From JALZUR01 sp965205365 (GTDB lineage: Bacteria > Bdellovibrionota > Bdellovibrionia > Bdellovibrionales > UBA1609): a DNA stretch of 64,000 bases. The translations under genes were made by a program, and so were the position numbers. The notes beneath the pieces are model-generated. The model was not told where the DNA came from. It worked only from the letters and a program-made list of their open reading frames with translations, and ran no database searches. Of this stretch, positions 27,411 to 37,900 are shown piece by piece. The stretch is from assembly GCA_965205365.1 (NCBI GenBank), contig CBDBGT010000005.1:682001-746000 (forward strand), read 5' to 3'. The stretch's first letter is position 1. Each line of letters opens with the position of its first letter.

Positions 27411-27885
27411 TTTAAGATCTAAAAAACTAAACTCTAATTGGTTTTCCTTAATAAGCTTATTTACTCTACAAACAATTGCATATGCTAGAAAACAAATTCC
27501 AATATGAGCCTTAATCCTCTCAGACTTCCAATGAAAAATAGGTCGCATCTTTAAGTCTGTCTTATTTATTCTAAACGCTTGTTCTATTTTCCACAGCCCT
27601 CTATAACGCTCTAAAACTTCAGCTGCAGACTTGTCTTCAAGATTTGTAATGACACCATGAAAACCATCCCACTGAGCGTCTCTACTAATCTTACACTTAT
27701 CAACCTCTACATCCCCCTTAAAAGACTTAAGGTACTTTTTCGTTCCATAATTAGTTATTAGCCTAAAAATACTTGTAAAGAAAAAAAAAGGGGTCACTAC
27801 ATTTTGAGTTTTAGACTTTTTAACCTTCTCTGGTGCGTATATTTGAACTCAAGAGGGGTTTTTTAACAGGAGTGTCGAAGTCAGG
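27411..27885 (-). mobile_element. Internally deleted IS1634-family copy fused into the DGR RT
   Basis: 475 bp. It keeps the left end of the element (GTGTCGAAGTCAGG at 27872-27885) and about 125 bases of leader, then jumps from TTTTTAGGCTA straight to ATAACTAATTATGG in the C-terminal third of the transposase, which ends at GATCTTAAA fused to RT sequence at 27410/27411. The right end is missing. The encoded 152-residue fusion is not a working transposase. Confidence 0.85.
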
Positions 27886-28133
27886 AAATAACATGAAGTT
27901 CGTTCTTTTTAAACTAAAATATTACTTCTGAACGAAACTCCAGTTTAATAAATTATCCTTATCAGAAAAGACACTAAGGGTTTTACTCTGGTTAATTATT
28001 TTTCAAGTTTCACTCGAAATTTTGATGATTAGCAATTTTTCTTAAAACGAGTCTTCGACGATACATAAATGTCATTTAAGAAAATTTGGCTTCGCCCCTT
28101 CCAAGGAAACAAGGGTAAAAGAGCTTAGTAATA
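27886..28133. other. Spacer between target gene and IS1634 fragment; no RT N-terminus found
   Basis: I read all minus-strand frames and found neither the missing RT half nor an Avd-like accessory gene; all are stop-rich. A TTGTTTCCTTGGAAGGGG segment downstream of the target stop could form a small stem, possibly the hairpin some DGRs carry 3' of the variable region, but this is weak. Confidence 0.4.
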
Positions 28134-28475
28134 CTAATGGGCAGTCCTCACAAGGCGGAACCCCAGAAAATAGCCGCGATCCTCAGGCCCCCCGAATTTA
28201 CGATCCGCCGACCGCACGAACTGAGCGCGGCTGTCCCAGCTACCGCCACGGAACACGCGGAACAAGCCACCTTTTGGTCCCTGCGGATCAACACCCCCTG
28301 ATAACTGACTTTGATACCAATCCTTCACCCAAACCCCCATATTACCATTAATGTCATAAATGGGTTTGCCCATATAAAAAACAGGCTTTTTTGAACCTAC
28401 AGGCTCTGGAGCATTAGATTCATAAACAGCATACTGGCTTAAATCACTTTCCTTGTTACCAAAAGAATACTTACC
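28134..28475 (-). pseudogene. DGR target protein, C-terminal fragment (FGE-sulfatase/C-type-lectin fold with variable region)
   Basis: Encodes ancestral residues 928-1039. KYSFGNKESD, INGNMGVWVKDWYQ and FRGGSWDSRAQFVRSADR, then YFLGFRLVRTAH, match the end of formylglycine-generating-enzyme-like domains, the standard lectin scaffold of many DGR targets. The variable residues lie between RGGSW and GFRLV. It is separated from the rest of the gene by an IS3-family insertion at 28476. A Met at 28373 could start only a 79-residue remnant. Confidence 0.9.
28147..28270 (-). repeat. DGR variable region (VR)
   Basis: 124 bp, the last 41 codons but two of the target. Compared with the template (26710-26833): AAC AAC AAC became GAC AGC CGC, AAC became TTC, AAC AAT AAT became GGC TAT TTT, and so on, each change at an adenine. 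The two exceptions are C to T at alignment position 7 and C to A at 74 (28197). The first six and last 20 positions are unchanged. Confidence 0.96.
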
Positions 28476-28588
28476 CCCCGGTTTTTGGATAGTTGGGACC
28501 TGAGAGAAAAATTAATTATTTAAAATTCAGTTTAACTTTTGAAATCCACTTTATTTAAACAATATCAGGGGCTTAAAAAGGAAAACAC

Positions 28589-29089
28589 ATGAAAAACAAT
28601 AACCTCAATAAAACTTATAATGAAAACTTTAAACTCAACGCTGTGAAAAAATTACTCGCTGACAAAAAAGGACTCACTTACACCGCTAGTAAACTTAACA
28701 TTGCCTCTTCAACCCTCTATGGATGGAAGAAAAAATATGCTAATTTAAATTCTATGACCCACAGCAACAGCAATAAAAAACTCTCTCTTGAAGACAAACT
28801 TAACTTTATTAAAAAAACTCAATCTTTAAATGAAAACGAACTTGGAAAATTTCTTAGAGAAAATGGACTTAACTCTTCAGACCTTATTAATTTTGAAAAA
28901 GAATTACTTGGACAAAATCCTGTTGGAAGACCTTCACTTGATCCTGAAATTAAAACTTTAAGGAAAGATAAAATAAACTTAGAAAGATCTTTAAATCGAG
29001 CTGAAAAAGCTCTAGCTGAACAGTCTGCTAGAATCATCTTGTTAAAAAAAAGCCACGAGATCTGGGGGGTCAAAGAGGACGAAGATTAA
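28589..29089 (+). CDS. IS3-family transposase OrfA
   Basis: 166 residues. Helix-turn-helix near the N-terminus (NENFKLNAVKKLLADKKG, ASSTLYGWKKKYAN) followed by a coiled-coil. Near the 3' end an A8-G run (29044-29051) is a good -1 slippery site: shifting there joins this frame to OrfB, giving the OrfAB transposase expected for IS3 elements. Confidence 0.88.
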   Translation: MKNNNLNKTYNENFKLNAVKKLLADKKGLTYTASKLNIASSTLYGWKKKYANLNSMTHSNSNKKLSLEDKLNFIKKTQSLNENELGKFLRENGLNSSDLINFEKELLGQNPVGRPSLDPEIKTLRKDKINLERSLNRAEKALAEQSARIILLKKSHEIWGVKEDED

Positions 29090-29118
29090 GTCCTGATGAC
29101 AAAGAAGTTTGTCTTGAA

Positions 29119-30129
29119 TTGATTAACACCTCTTCTAAAAATGGCTGTAGACTTAAACTTGCCTGCAGCGATTTAGAAATTGATATTAAAACTTTCAACC
29201 GCTGGAAACTTTCTTTAACTGATAAAAGAAAAGGACCCTTATCGCCTCCAAAAAATAAATTAAGTGATAAAGAAAAAGATGAGATCATTAACACCTGTAC
29301 TTTAAAAAAGTATGTTGATGACTCTCCTCATGTGATAGTTTCAAAACTTGCAGATGATGGAGTTTATTTAGCAAGTGAATCAAGTTTTTATAAAGTTTTA
29401 AAAGAGAATAAACTTTTAGTTCATAGAGGAAGAACAAAACCAAAAACTAAACAAAAGCCAAAAGGAATGACTGCAACGGAAGTGAATCAAGTTTATTCTT
29501 GGGATATTACTTATTTAAAAACTTCGGTGCGGGGTCGGTTTTATTATTTATATATGTTTATGGATGTGTTTAGTAGAAAGATTGTAGGTTATAAAGTACA
29601 CGTTAGAGAAAGTATGGATTTATCATCAGAGTTAATTAAAAAGATTTGTGAGAGAGAAAAAATAAAAAGAAATGAGCTAGTATTACATTCAGATAATGGC
29701 GGCTCAATGAAGGGAGCAACGATGCTAGCAACACTTGATTGGTTGGGAGTTTCAAGTTCATTTAGTAGGCCGAGTGTAAGTAATGACAATGCCTATTCAG
29801 AAAGTTTATTTAAGACGTTAAAGTATGTGCCGGATTATCCAGAGTTTTTTAAAAGCATAGGTGATGCAAGAGACTGGGTTGATAGTTTTGTTAATTGGTA
29901 CAATGAAGAGCATCGTCACAGTGGAATAAAGTTTGTGACGCCATCAGAGCGTCATTTAGGAAAAGATAAAGAGATATTAGAAAAGCGTAAGGAAGTTTAT
30001 GAAGCAGCAAGAAGGTTAAAGCCAGAGCGCTGGAGTGGCAGAGGAATTAGGAATTGGGAGCGAGAGAATGTGGTGTATTTAAATTGTTTGCCAAGTGAAA
30101 AAGTAGTTGTTATGAAGAATGTGGTTTAA
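29119..30129 (+). CDS. IS3-family transposase OrfB (rve integrase domain)
   Basis: 336 residues from a TTG, but the frame is open upstream to the slippery A8, so production as an OrfAB fusion is likely; copy B has TTA instead of this TTG. The DDE triad is visible: VYSWDITYLK, VLHSDNGGSMKG and SNDNAYSESLFKTLK. Integrase core about 110-290. Confidence 0.9.
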   Translation: MINTSSKNGCRLKLACSDLEIDIKTFNRWKLSLTDKRKGPLSPPKNKLSDKEKDEIINTCTLKKYVDDSPHVIVSKLADDGVYLASESSFYKVLKENKLLVHRGRTKPKTKQKPKGMTATEVNQVYSWDITYLKTSVRGRFYYLYMFMDVFSRKIVGYKVHVRESMDLSSELIKKICEREKIKRNELVLHSDNGGSMKGATMLATLDWLGVSSSFSRPSVSNDNAYSESLFKTLKYVPDYPEFFKSIGDARDWVDSFVNWYNEEHRHSGIKFVTPSERHLGKDKEILEKRKEVYEAARRLKPERWSGRGIRNWERENVVYLNCLPSEKVVVMKNVV

Positions 30130-30175
30130 CTGAATTAAATTTCCCTTCAGGTCCCAACTATCCAAAAATTTTCCG

Positions 30176-31613
30176 TTACCTTTTGCCACTCCTCCTTTTT
30201 GTGCCACAAAATCCCATTGGGCTTCTGTAGGAAGATCATACACTTTACCCTTTTTATGCCCCGGAAAATAGGTTTCTAAAGTTTGTTGTATAAGGGGATC
30301 TCCTTTTTGGGAAAGCTCATTTAAGCCCTTTATCCATAGACTAACATCTATAAAAGAAACATCTGCTATTGGAAGATTTTCATCTTTGGAGGTAGAGGTA
30401 ATACCTTCCATAAGGTCTTTATACTCAATTTGCCTATCGTTATTTTGTATATTCTGATTTGCTATTAACTCAGCAACCTGTTTATAAGTGTCTTTTGTTA
30501 TATGCGTAGACATAAACTCAAAAGGATTAGAAATTGTTGTAAGCACACTCAAATCTTTTTCTCCCATTTTAAATGAACCCGGCTCAATCCTTACAAAATC
30601 TATAATAGGAGTTCCTTCTGAATAATCTTCTGTTTTTTGATTTGCATTACGTTCTTTGATTTCAATTGGACGTACCTGAATATCAAGTCTTGCCCGGCCA
30701 ATGGCATTAGCAATCTCGACTTCACCACTAAGCATTAATTGCTCTATCTCGTTAAAACCTAGCTTGTTTTTAACACTCAAATCAAAATCACGGTTTTGAG
30801 TTAGCCAGTCAATTAGCTCAGATTGTTTATAATAAGCCGCTAACTGCATAGCTGAAACATCACTTTCGTTTCTATAATTGATTGAGATTAAACCTGTTTG
30901 GGTAAGGTCTTGGAGTTTTGATCGATCTCCTTTTTCAATAGATTTCGACCATTTATTGCCCAACTCTAGGGCAAAACTTCTTTTTCTTGCGTCAGACGAT
31001 CTGTGCCAACCCTTAATTTGATTTCTTACCCCTTCAAATTGAGATTTTAAATAAGAATAGGACTGAAGGTTTTCAGCATTTAAAATTATCTCAAAAATGG
31101 CTTGCTCTTTAAGCTGGGCTGAGGAAGAAGAGCTTGTCACAACTCTTTCTAGAAGCGTGAGAAATTCATTACGACTTAAAATACTATTTGTATCTAAAAC
31201 CTTCAAAATAGGCCCCACAACCTCTATAAACTTTAAAACACCTGCCGAATCAGGACTGTCTTTTAGAGGCTCTACCTTAGAATACACATTTCTTGAGACA
31301 CTTTTGATCGTCTCTTCAGACAAAAGCTTTGAAACGCTGCTATCTTGAAAAGCTCTCAATACATGTATCAGCTTCTTGTAATCGTTTGCAGATTTTGAGT
31401 TCATTAATTTTTCAAGTTCTTCATTAATACGAGAAACGTTTAGTCTTCTCTTTAGTTTTTCCAATAACGCCAAATCAGTTTTATCTACCTGAAAATCCTT
31501 AGATGTTCCTGCAAGATTAATCAAATCATTGATGCCAAAGTTGAGTGATTCTTGGATGACTCTTAAGGCTTTTTTATTATGAAAAATTACCAAATTCCCA
31601 TTTTGAATAAACT
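30176..31613 (-). pseudogene. DGR target protein, middle fragment (helical region, ankyrin-like region, start of FGE domain)
   Basis: Ancestral residues about 449-928 (the first 46 codons duplicate the upstream fragment). Mostly helical; an ankyrin-like stretch at about 676-755 (VSAMQLAAYYKQSELIDWL, GEVEIANAI). From about 790 the FGE-like domain begins: FVRIEPGSFKMGE, then VYDLPTEAQWDFVAQKGG. An open frame runs from inside the IS1634 copy (31680) into the IS3 element (30079), so a hybrid protein without signal peptide or lectin end could be made. Confidence 0.8.
31477..31613. repeat. 137-bp target duplication of IS1634 copy 2, left copy
   Basis: Same as 33480-33616, starting AGTTTTATCTACC and ending AATAAACT. 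Codes for EFIQNGNLVIFHNKKALRV and following residues of the target in both copies. Confidence 0.92.
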
Positions 31614-33479
31614 CCTGACTTCGACACAACACGGCGCATAAAGCTAATAAAATCAAGTGCTTAGATTTTGCTGGGGTCACTACATTTGCTCTTTAACTAG
31701 GCGAATACAGTCCTTTCTCTTAAGGTTTAAAACTTGGTAAATTTTCTTTAAAACAGGAGTAGTCTTAGATACAAGCTCATAAAATCGCCCCGTACTAGAG
31801 TCTTTTAAAACACTGTACTCATCTCTATTTAACTCCTCTTTAAGATCTAAAAAACTAAACTCTAATTGGTTTTCCTTAATAAGCTTATTTACTCTACAAA
31901 CAATTGCATATGCTAGAAAACAAATTCCAATATGAGCCTTAATCCTCTCAGACTTCCAATGAAAAATAGGTCGCATCTTTAAATCTGTCTTACTTATTCT
32001 AAACGCTTGTTCTATTTTCCACAGCCCTCTATAACGCTCTAAAACTTCAGCTGCAGACTTGTCTTCAAGATTTGTAATGACACCATGAAAACCATCCCAC
32101 TGAGCGTCTCTACTAATCTTACACTTATCAACCTCTACATCCCCCTTAAAAGACTTAAGGTACTTTTTCGTTCCATAATTAGTTATAAGGTCACTTGCTT
32201 TAAGTTTTCCATCTTTGGCTTTCTTTAAAAGACGAACAATTATCTTTTCCCGGTCAAATGCATCTTTATAAGCTCTTTTATTAGAATACCCAACAACAAG
32301 CCTTCTTTTCTTGTGCTCAAACTCTCTAACCCACTGCAGTTCATTGCTCACCACATGGGGTTTAAAGTTTTTATGACAGATTTCTTCTTTTAAATTCTTT
32401 GGTAAAGATTTTAACTTAGCCCCCACAATATAATGAATGTTTTCAGCTTCTAGTAAAACTAAGTTTGCCTCATTAAACATACCTCTATCAGCCACAAGGG
32501 TAACTTGATTTACATTAAAACGGGTTTTTAAGTTTTTAACTATCTCTATTAATGTGTTGCCCTCATAAGTGTTGCCAGGAAAAAGCTCATAAGTTACTGG
32601 GTGTCCCTGTGAGTTTGTAACCAAGGCGAGAACAACTTGAGTTTCTTTAAACTTAGCATCCTTACTAAAACCATTGGCTCTAAGTTCATCTGAAGTAAAG
32701 CTTTCAAAATATAGCGTTGTGACATCAAAGAACATAACGTCAACCTGGTCATTAAAAAGGTTTAGAGTGGAATTTAAGACTTTTGATTTTAGTCTTTCTT
32801 CGTTTAGAAAAACTCTGTCCATCATACGGTATATCTTATGAAGAGGAAGGGGTTTTGAGAAAACTTTTTTTAAGCTATCTGCTGTTTTTCTTTTACTCTG
32901 CGGCCTAGAGATTCTTGCTAAAACACAATCTTGAAGAATAGAGTTCCACTCATCATCTTTTTTTGTGTTTTTTATGATATCGTTAAAGTTCATTTGATTA
33001 TAAACTTTGCCTAAAACTGTGTGAATGCCTTGGTTAACACGACCTTGCTCAGATAGATTCTTTATATCCACTAGCTCTGGGTTTCTTGTGCTGGCTTTTT
33101 TTGTGCAAGTCGTGGAGTGCACAGTTTCTTCCATTCCAGGAAGGGCTGGGTTTCTTGTGTTTTTTAGCTCTATTATTAAGTCCTGTGCTGCTTTCTTAAT
33201 AATGGCTATTTCTCTTGCATCCTTGTGTTGTCCCAGAGTTCTAATGACTTTTTGAATAACTTTATTTTTTACTCGAGTAGATTCAACTATTCTAATTGAA
33301 ACACTTCCGTTTGGTTTTTTTACTTCTCGAATAAACATGGCTATTAAAATTACTAGCCTAAAAATACTTGTAAAGAAAAAAAAGGGGTCACTACATTTCG
33401 AGTTTTAGACTTTTTAACCTTCTCTGGTGCGTATATTTGAACTCAAGAGGGGCTTTTTAACAGGAGTGTCGAAGTCAGG
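31614..33479 (-). mobile_element. IS1634-family insertion sequence, copy 2 (complete), inside the DGR target gene
   Basis: 1866 bp, the same length as copy 1 and inverted relative to it. Ends CCTGACTTCGACAC/GTGTCGAAGTCAGG. Flanked by 137-bp direct repeats. Together the two copies show that the target duplication length varies between insertions of the same element (461 and 137 bp). Confidence 0.93.
31680..33338 (-). CDS. IS1634-family transposase
   Basis: 552 residues, identical in protein sequence to the copy at 24057-25715, with the same DDE residues. Reads in the same direction as the host gene it interrupts. Confidence 0.93.
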   Translation of the reverse strand: MFIREVKKPNGSVSIRIVESTRVKNKVIQKVIRTLGQHKDAREIAIIKKAAQDLIIELKNTRNPALPGMEETVHSTTCTKKASTRNPELVDIKNLSEQGRVNQGIHTVLGKVYNQMNFNDIIKNTKKDDEWNSILQDCVLARISRPQSKRKTADSLKKVFSKPLPLHKIYRMMDRVFLNEERLKSKVLNSTLNLFNDQVDVMFFDVTTLYFESFTSDELRANGFSKDAKFKETQVVLALVTNSQGHPVTYELFPGNTYEGNTLIEIVKNLKTRFNVNQVTLVADRGMFNEANLVLLEAENIHYIVGAKLKSLPKNLKEEICHKNFKPHVVSNELQWVREFEHKKRRLVVGYSNKRAYKDAFDREKIIVRLLKKAKDGKLKASDLITNYGTKKYLKSFKGDVEVDKCKISRDAQWDGFHGVITNLEDKSAAEVLERYRGLWKIEQAFRISKTDLKMRPIFHWKSERIKAHIGICFLAYAIVCRVNKLIKENQLEFSFLDLKEELNRDEYSVLKDSSTGRFYELVSKTTPVLKKIYQVLNLKRKDCIRLVKEQM

Positions 33480-33616
33480 AGTTTTATCTACCTGAAAATC
33501 CTTAGATGTTCCTGCAAGATTAATCAAATCATTGATGCCAAAGTTGAGTGATTCTTGGATGACTCTTAAGGCTTTTTTATTATGAAAAATTACCAAATTC
33601 CCATTTTGAATAAACT
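33480..33616. repeat. 137-bp target duplication of IS1634 copy 2, right copy
   Basis: Matches 31477-31613. Removing one copy together with the element restores the target reading frame exactly. Confidence 0.92.
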
Positions 33617-34961
33617 CAGTTCCCTCACGTGCCATCGGGTCCACATTAAACCGTATGGTCAGCCCTGTACCTTTCGCACCTGCCTTGCCTATCTGAGTGT
33701 AAAATCCATCACCACGGGCCGCAGCTTCACCAACAGCATTTGTTCGTGATATAAGTACATTGGGCTCCCCACTGTGAGATCTAGTTATAGACTCATAAGC
33801 CAAAAAATCACTCGTCTCATGGGCCACAATATCCACACCTAACTCTTTGGCTGTTTTGCCTGCACCCTGTCCTACTTCTTTTGATCTTAGAGGTTCTTTG
33901 TTCAACCACCATGCAAAAGATCCCTGATCGTTTTTATCCCCCATCTGGGTGAGCTTTTGTCTAAGACCAAGACTGTCTAGCTTGTTCATAGCATATTCAA
34001 TGTTCACGGCATGCATAATAAGCTTTTGAGCTGTTTGTTGTAACTTTCTCTGGGCCACTCGATTCATGAGTTCAGAGGGGTTAAAGCGATCAATGATGTC
34101 CTTTAGCTTTTTTTCTGCATTTTTAGAAATCTTAAGCTCATACTGGAAGGCCTTTACTAAAAGCCTTAGGACTGAAATAATTTCCGGGTTCTCCCCCTTG
34201 GCCGCTCTTGAAGTTGTAAAATGCTCTGAACTTCTAAAGTAAGAGATCTCATTATTTAAAGTATCTCGCAAAAAAGTGTTTTCTTTGTTATCCCAGTTCT
34301 TTAAATCTCTAATAACTGGTTCTGAATTCTTTGTTATTTCTACCATGCCTAAAGAGTTAGAATCAGTGTTCTGATTATTAAAATCTTTATCATTTAAAAG
34401 AGCTTCTTTATAGCCTATTTGTCCTGGCTCACCCATTCTATGCTCTAAAGACCTCACTTCCCAGCCTGTTTTAGAGCCTAGAAAATGAGGGTATTTCTCA
34501 GCGATGATCTGCTGAAATTGCCTAGCAATATCAGGTGTAGCATCCACAACGATGTCTAAATCCTGCGTGCTTCTAAAAATATTAGTAAAATCCCAGTCGA
34601 AACGATCTTTTTGGAGTTTCATAAGACCTTTTTCTCTGGCCAAAGACCACTTGGCATAATGTAAAAAACTCGATGCAGTTCCACCAAATAACCAAACTCT
34701 AACCCCTAAACGCTCAGCCTCGAGACGAAGATACTCAAACTCTGGAGTTTTCATCAAATTAATAGAAACATAATCTACTAATTCACTCTGAGAGATTTGG
34801 CTTGTTAATTGGGAGCTTTGCTTAATCCCTGATTTAAGCTTATGGGAATCAGAGAGTAGATCAGCACAAGTATTCCCATAAGAAGTTGATGAATAAACAA
34901 ACAACCCCAGCAGCAGTGCAACTTGAAAAGAGGACTTTAACCTTTTTCTGTATATATGCAT
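33480..34961 (-). pseudogene. DGR target protein, N-terminal fragment (signal peptide, nucleotidyltransferase-like motif)
   Basis: 494 codons before the insertion point; the frame runs on into IS1634 and stops at 33414. Residues 1-30 look like a signal peptide (KRLKSSFQVALLLGLFVYSS). WLFGGTASSFL (90-100) with STQDLDIVVDAT (131-142) fits the Gly-Gly/DxD pattern of nucleotidyltransferase-fold proteins. At 386-460 a segment with GDGFYTQIG has a faint ADP-ribosyltransferase look; that is a guess. It starts 22 bases after the AAA-M41 gene stop, so the two form an operon. Confidence 0.75.
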
Positions 34962-34983
34962 ATTCTAAATACTCCTAATTTCT

Positions 34984-37900
34984 TTAAAGCAATTGCCTAC
35001 ATGCACGACTTGCATTAACCACTTTATCCGAGCCTAGACCTTGTACAAGGCGAGGTAAACTTCCCCTTTGATCCTCAACCATGTCTCGAATTTCATTAAA
35101 ACGACTCTCTACTATATTACCTTTGGCAAACAACTCTCCAGTTATAGATCGAACTAAGTTCCAATTAGTTCTTAATGTTTCTCTGGCCTCTGCCTCAGCT
35201 AATTGAAATAGACGATCCATTTCCAATTGAAATTTTCTTGTATTTATTGAATTCATCCGAGGCTTACCCTTTTCATCCACCTGCACAGCAGCCATATCTT
35301 TGCCAAGTCCATGTTTAAGAATGTAATCTGTCGCTAGTTTTCTTGCTTTTTCAAGGTCATTAGACCAACCAGCTCCGGGTTGAAAACCGGCCATTTTCTC
35401 AGCCACAGAACCACCAAATAGTCTCGCAATGCGAGCAATCACTGTTTTTTCAGTTAATTCTCTTGTTGCCCCCTCTAATTGTTCATAACGAGCATATCCA
35501 AGGTAGCCATCTTGACCAACAACTGTTATCATTGCTAGCTTCTCACCTGTTTGACGAGGATTGTTAGCCACAGCATGACCTGCCTCATGATAAGCCGTTC
35601 TTAAAACCTCTTTTTTACTTTGCAAGTTGATTTTGGCTGCAAACTCAGTCACATCTATTTGCACCTTTTGCTCTCCAGCCTCAGCATAAAGAACGACCTG
35701 CCTTTTGGGGTCTGACAGCTTAACATAGGTTCGATCAGGTAGGTTATCAGTCAAAGACAGTTTTACCGGTTTTCCTTTAAGACCTTCGGTTCCGCCAAAT
35801 TTAATCACGAGCTGAGCAATCGTGGACTTTATTCTATTTTCAACTAAATTGCGAATGGAGCGAGCCCCCTGAGACTGAGTAAAAAACTTCTCAGTCACAT
35901 TACGAATGAAACTTTCATCAATTTGGATTTCAATACCCTTTTCTCGTAAATCTTTTAATTGTCCCTCTAACAACTTTCTAGTAATTTGATCCACCTCTGA
36001 TTTTAAAAGAGGCTTCATCAAAATAATATCTGCCATACGCCCTAAAAAAGCCTCAGGGACTCCTGCTTCACGAAGCATTCTTCTTACCTTCTCTGTGTCT
36101 TTATTCTCTTTCCAGGTAGCCAATCTTAAGTCATCAGCAGACATTCCCTGGAGTAACTTTTCTAAATCATTTCCGGTATTGATGATCGTGTATTTAGATA
36201 AACTATATTTTTTCTCAGTTGCTGGAGATCTCCAAGTTCCCTCCTCAAAAATAGAATAGAGCTTTTTAAATAAGGCTTCTTTCTGTGCGGGATCTTTACC
36301 ACCCATATTAGAGATCTCATCTAAAACAATCACTCCGCCATGAGGGTTTTCCATTAAAAACCGTTCAAAAACCCTTTCTTCTTGAGAACCTACATGACCA
36401 GCAGGAGAGCCGAAGATATTATTGAACTCGCCCTCATAAATAATCTTACCCATATTCAAAACTAAAACACGGTTTTCTGACCTATAAAGAGCCTTAGCTA
36501 AAGCTTTGGCCGTCTCAGTTTTACCTGTACCTGTTGTCCCGACAGTGAAAAAGCTTAAAGGACGCTGACCATCTGTCACTTGATGAGCAATCACCGCATC
36601 TTTAATGCGTGTTACCATTTCCTCTTGCCCAATAATTTTTTGTTTTAGTTCTTGATCTAGCTGGCTAAGGCGACGAAGTAAGTCTGAATCATTTAATAAA
36701 TCTTTTTTAGCCTTTGACGGAATCTCTATTTCACTTTGCCCTGAAGTCCCTACAACCTGAATCTTTGGCTGTCCTTTAGATAGATTAACTTTTATTTCAA
36801 TACTGTTATTACTTTCTACATTAAACTTAGATAAATACTCATTTATAGCTTTTTCTACCAGGTCCACCGTCTTTTTCTCTACGGGCCTAGCTCCAAGTCC
36901 CTTTTCATAGGAACCTTCTGCGATTTTATCAGTGACGCTTCTATCAATAGATATTTTAATTCTTAAGTCCTCTGACATACGACGAATCAATTTGTTTGCT
37001 TTTTGGCTAGCAATGGTTTTCACTTTCTCCAACGTCATTGGCTCTGCCGCTGTAAAACGATTAATACGAGCTAGTATGGGATCAGGAATTCTAAAAGTAT
37101 CTTTTCCAGAAGTGGCCTCAGTAAATACTTCCTTTAACCTCTCCTCTGTCAGTGATCTTAAGTGCTCTTCATACTCAGCACGAGTCCAGTCCTCAATGGT
37201 TTTTGGAAACAGAACCTTATCTCCACGATTCGAGGTCAATATGATCAGATGACGACTCAAAATACGTTCAATGCCATCTCCACCAGTCGCTCGCCCTGTA
37301 TCCATAAGCTCCATCATTTTTTCCCAAAAATCTGTATGGGCTCTTTCCACCTCATTAATTAAAATAATTCCACCAAGCTTTCCCTTTCCTGGATCATCAA
37401 GATAATCAAATAACATTCCTGCTGTTTTATCTGAACTTAAGACTCCATTTGGAGCACCAAAGAACGTATTTAAACTCAAACCACCCGTTTTAAACTGATT
37501 AGCATCAACCTCTAAAAAAGCTCCCTCTTGCCCAAAAACTTTCTTCGCAAGCTCTCGCCCAAGTAAAGATTTCCCCACTCCTGTTGGTCCTAGGTTTAAA
37601 ACGCTGCGAACACCTTTGCCATTATTACTTAAAAGGTTTGTCCACTCTTGTACGATGTCACCGATCATACGTTCTTGACCTAAAACCTGACGATTTAAGT
37701 GTTCAGTCAAACTAATTTTATACTTAGTCAACGCTTTGCGATCCAAGGGGTTTACAGGGTAACCTAGACGATCTTGTATAAAACCGTAAACTCTAGCTTC
37801 GGTCATTTCTGATGCTGTATTGCCCCTAGCTAAGGATGTCGCAATATCTGTTAGCATCTTAGCTGAGCCATCAACTAAAGAGGTATCTGGGTAAACTTTA

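Larger units (their letters stand above)
28476..30175 (+). mobile_element. IS3-family insertion sequence, copy A, inside the DGR target gene
   Basis: 1700 bp with imperfect terminal inverted repeats sharing TTTTTGGATAGTTGGGACCT. Flanked by the 5-bp duplication TTACC (28471-28475 and 30176-30180). A second, nearly identical copy is at 39950-41649. Its insertion split the lectin domain. Confidence 0.92.
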
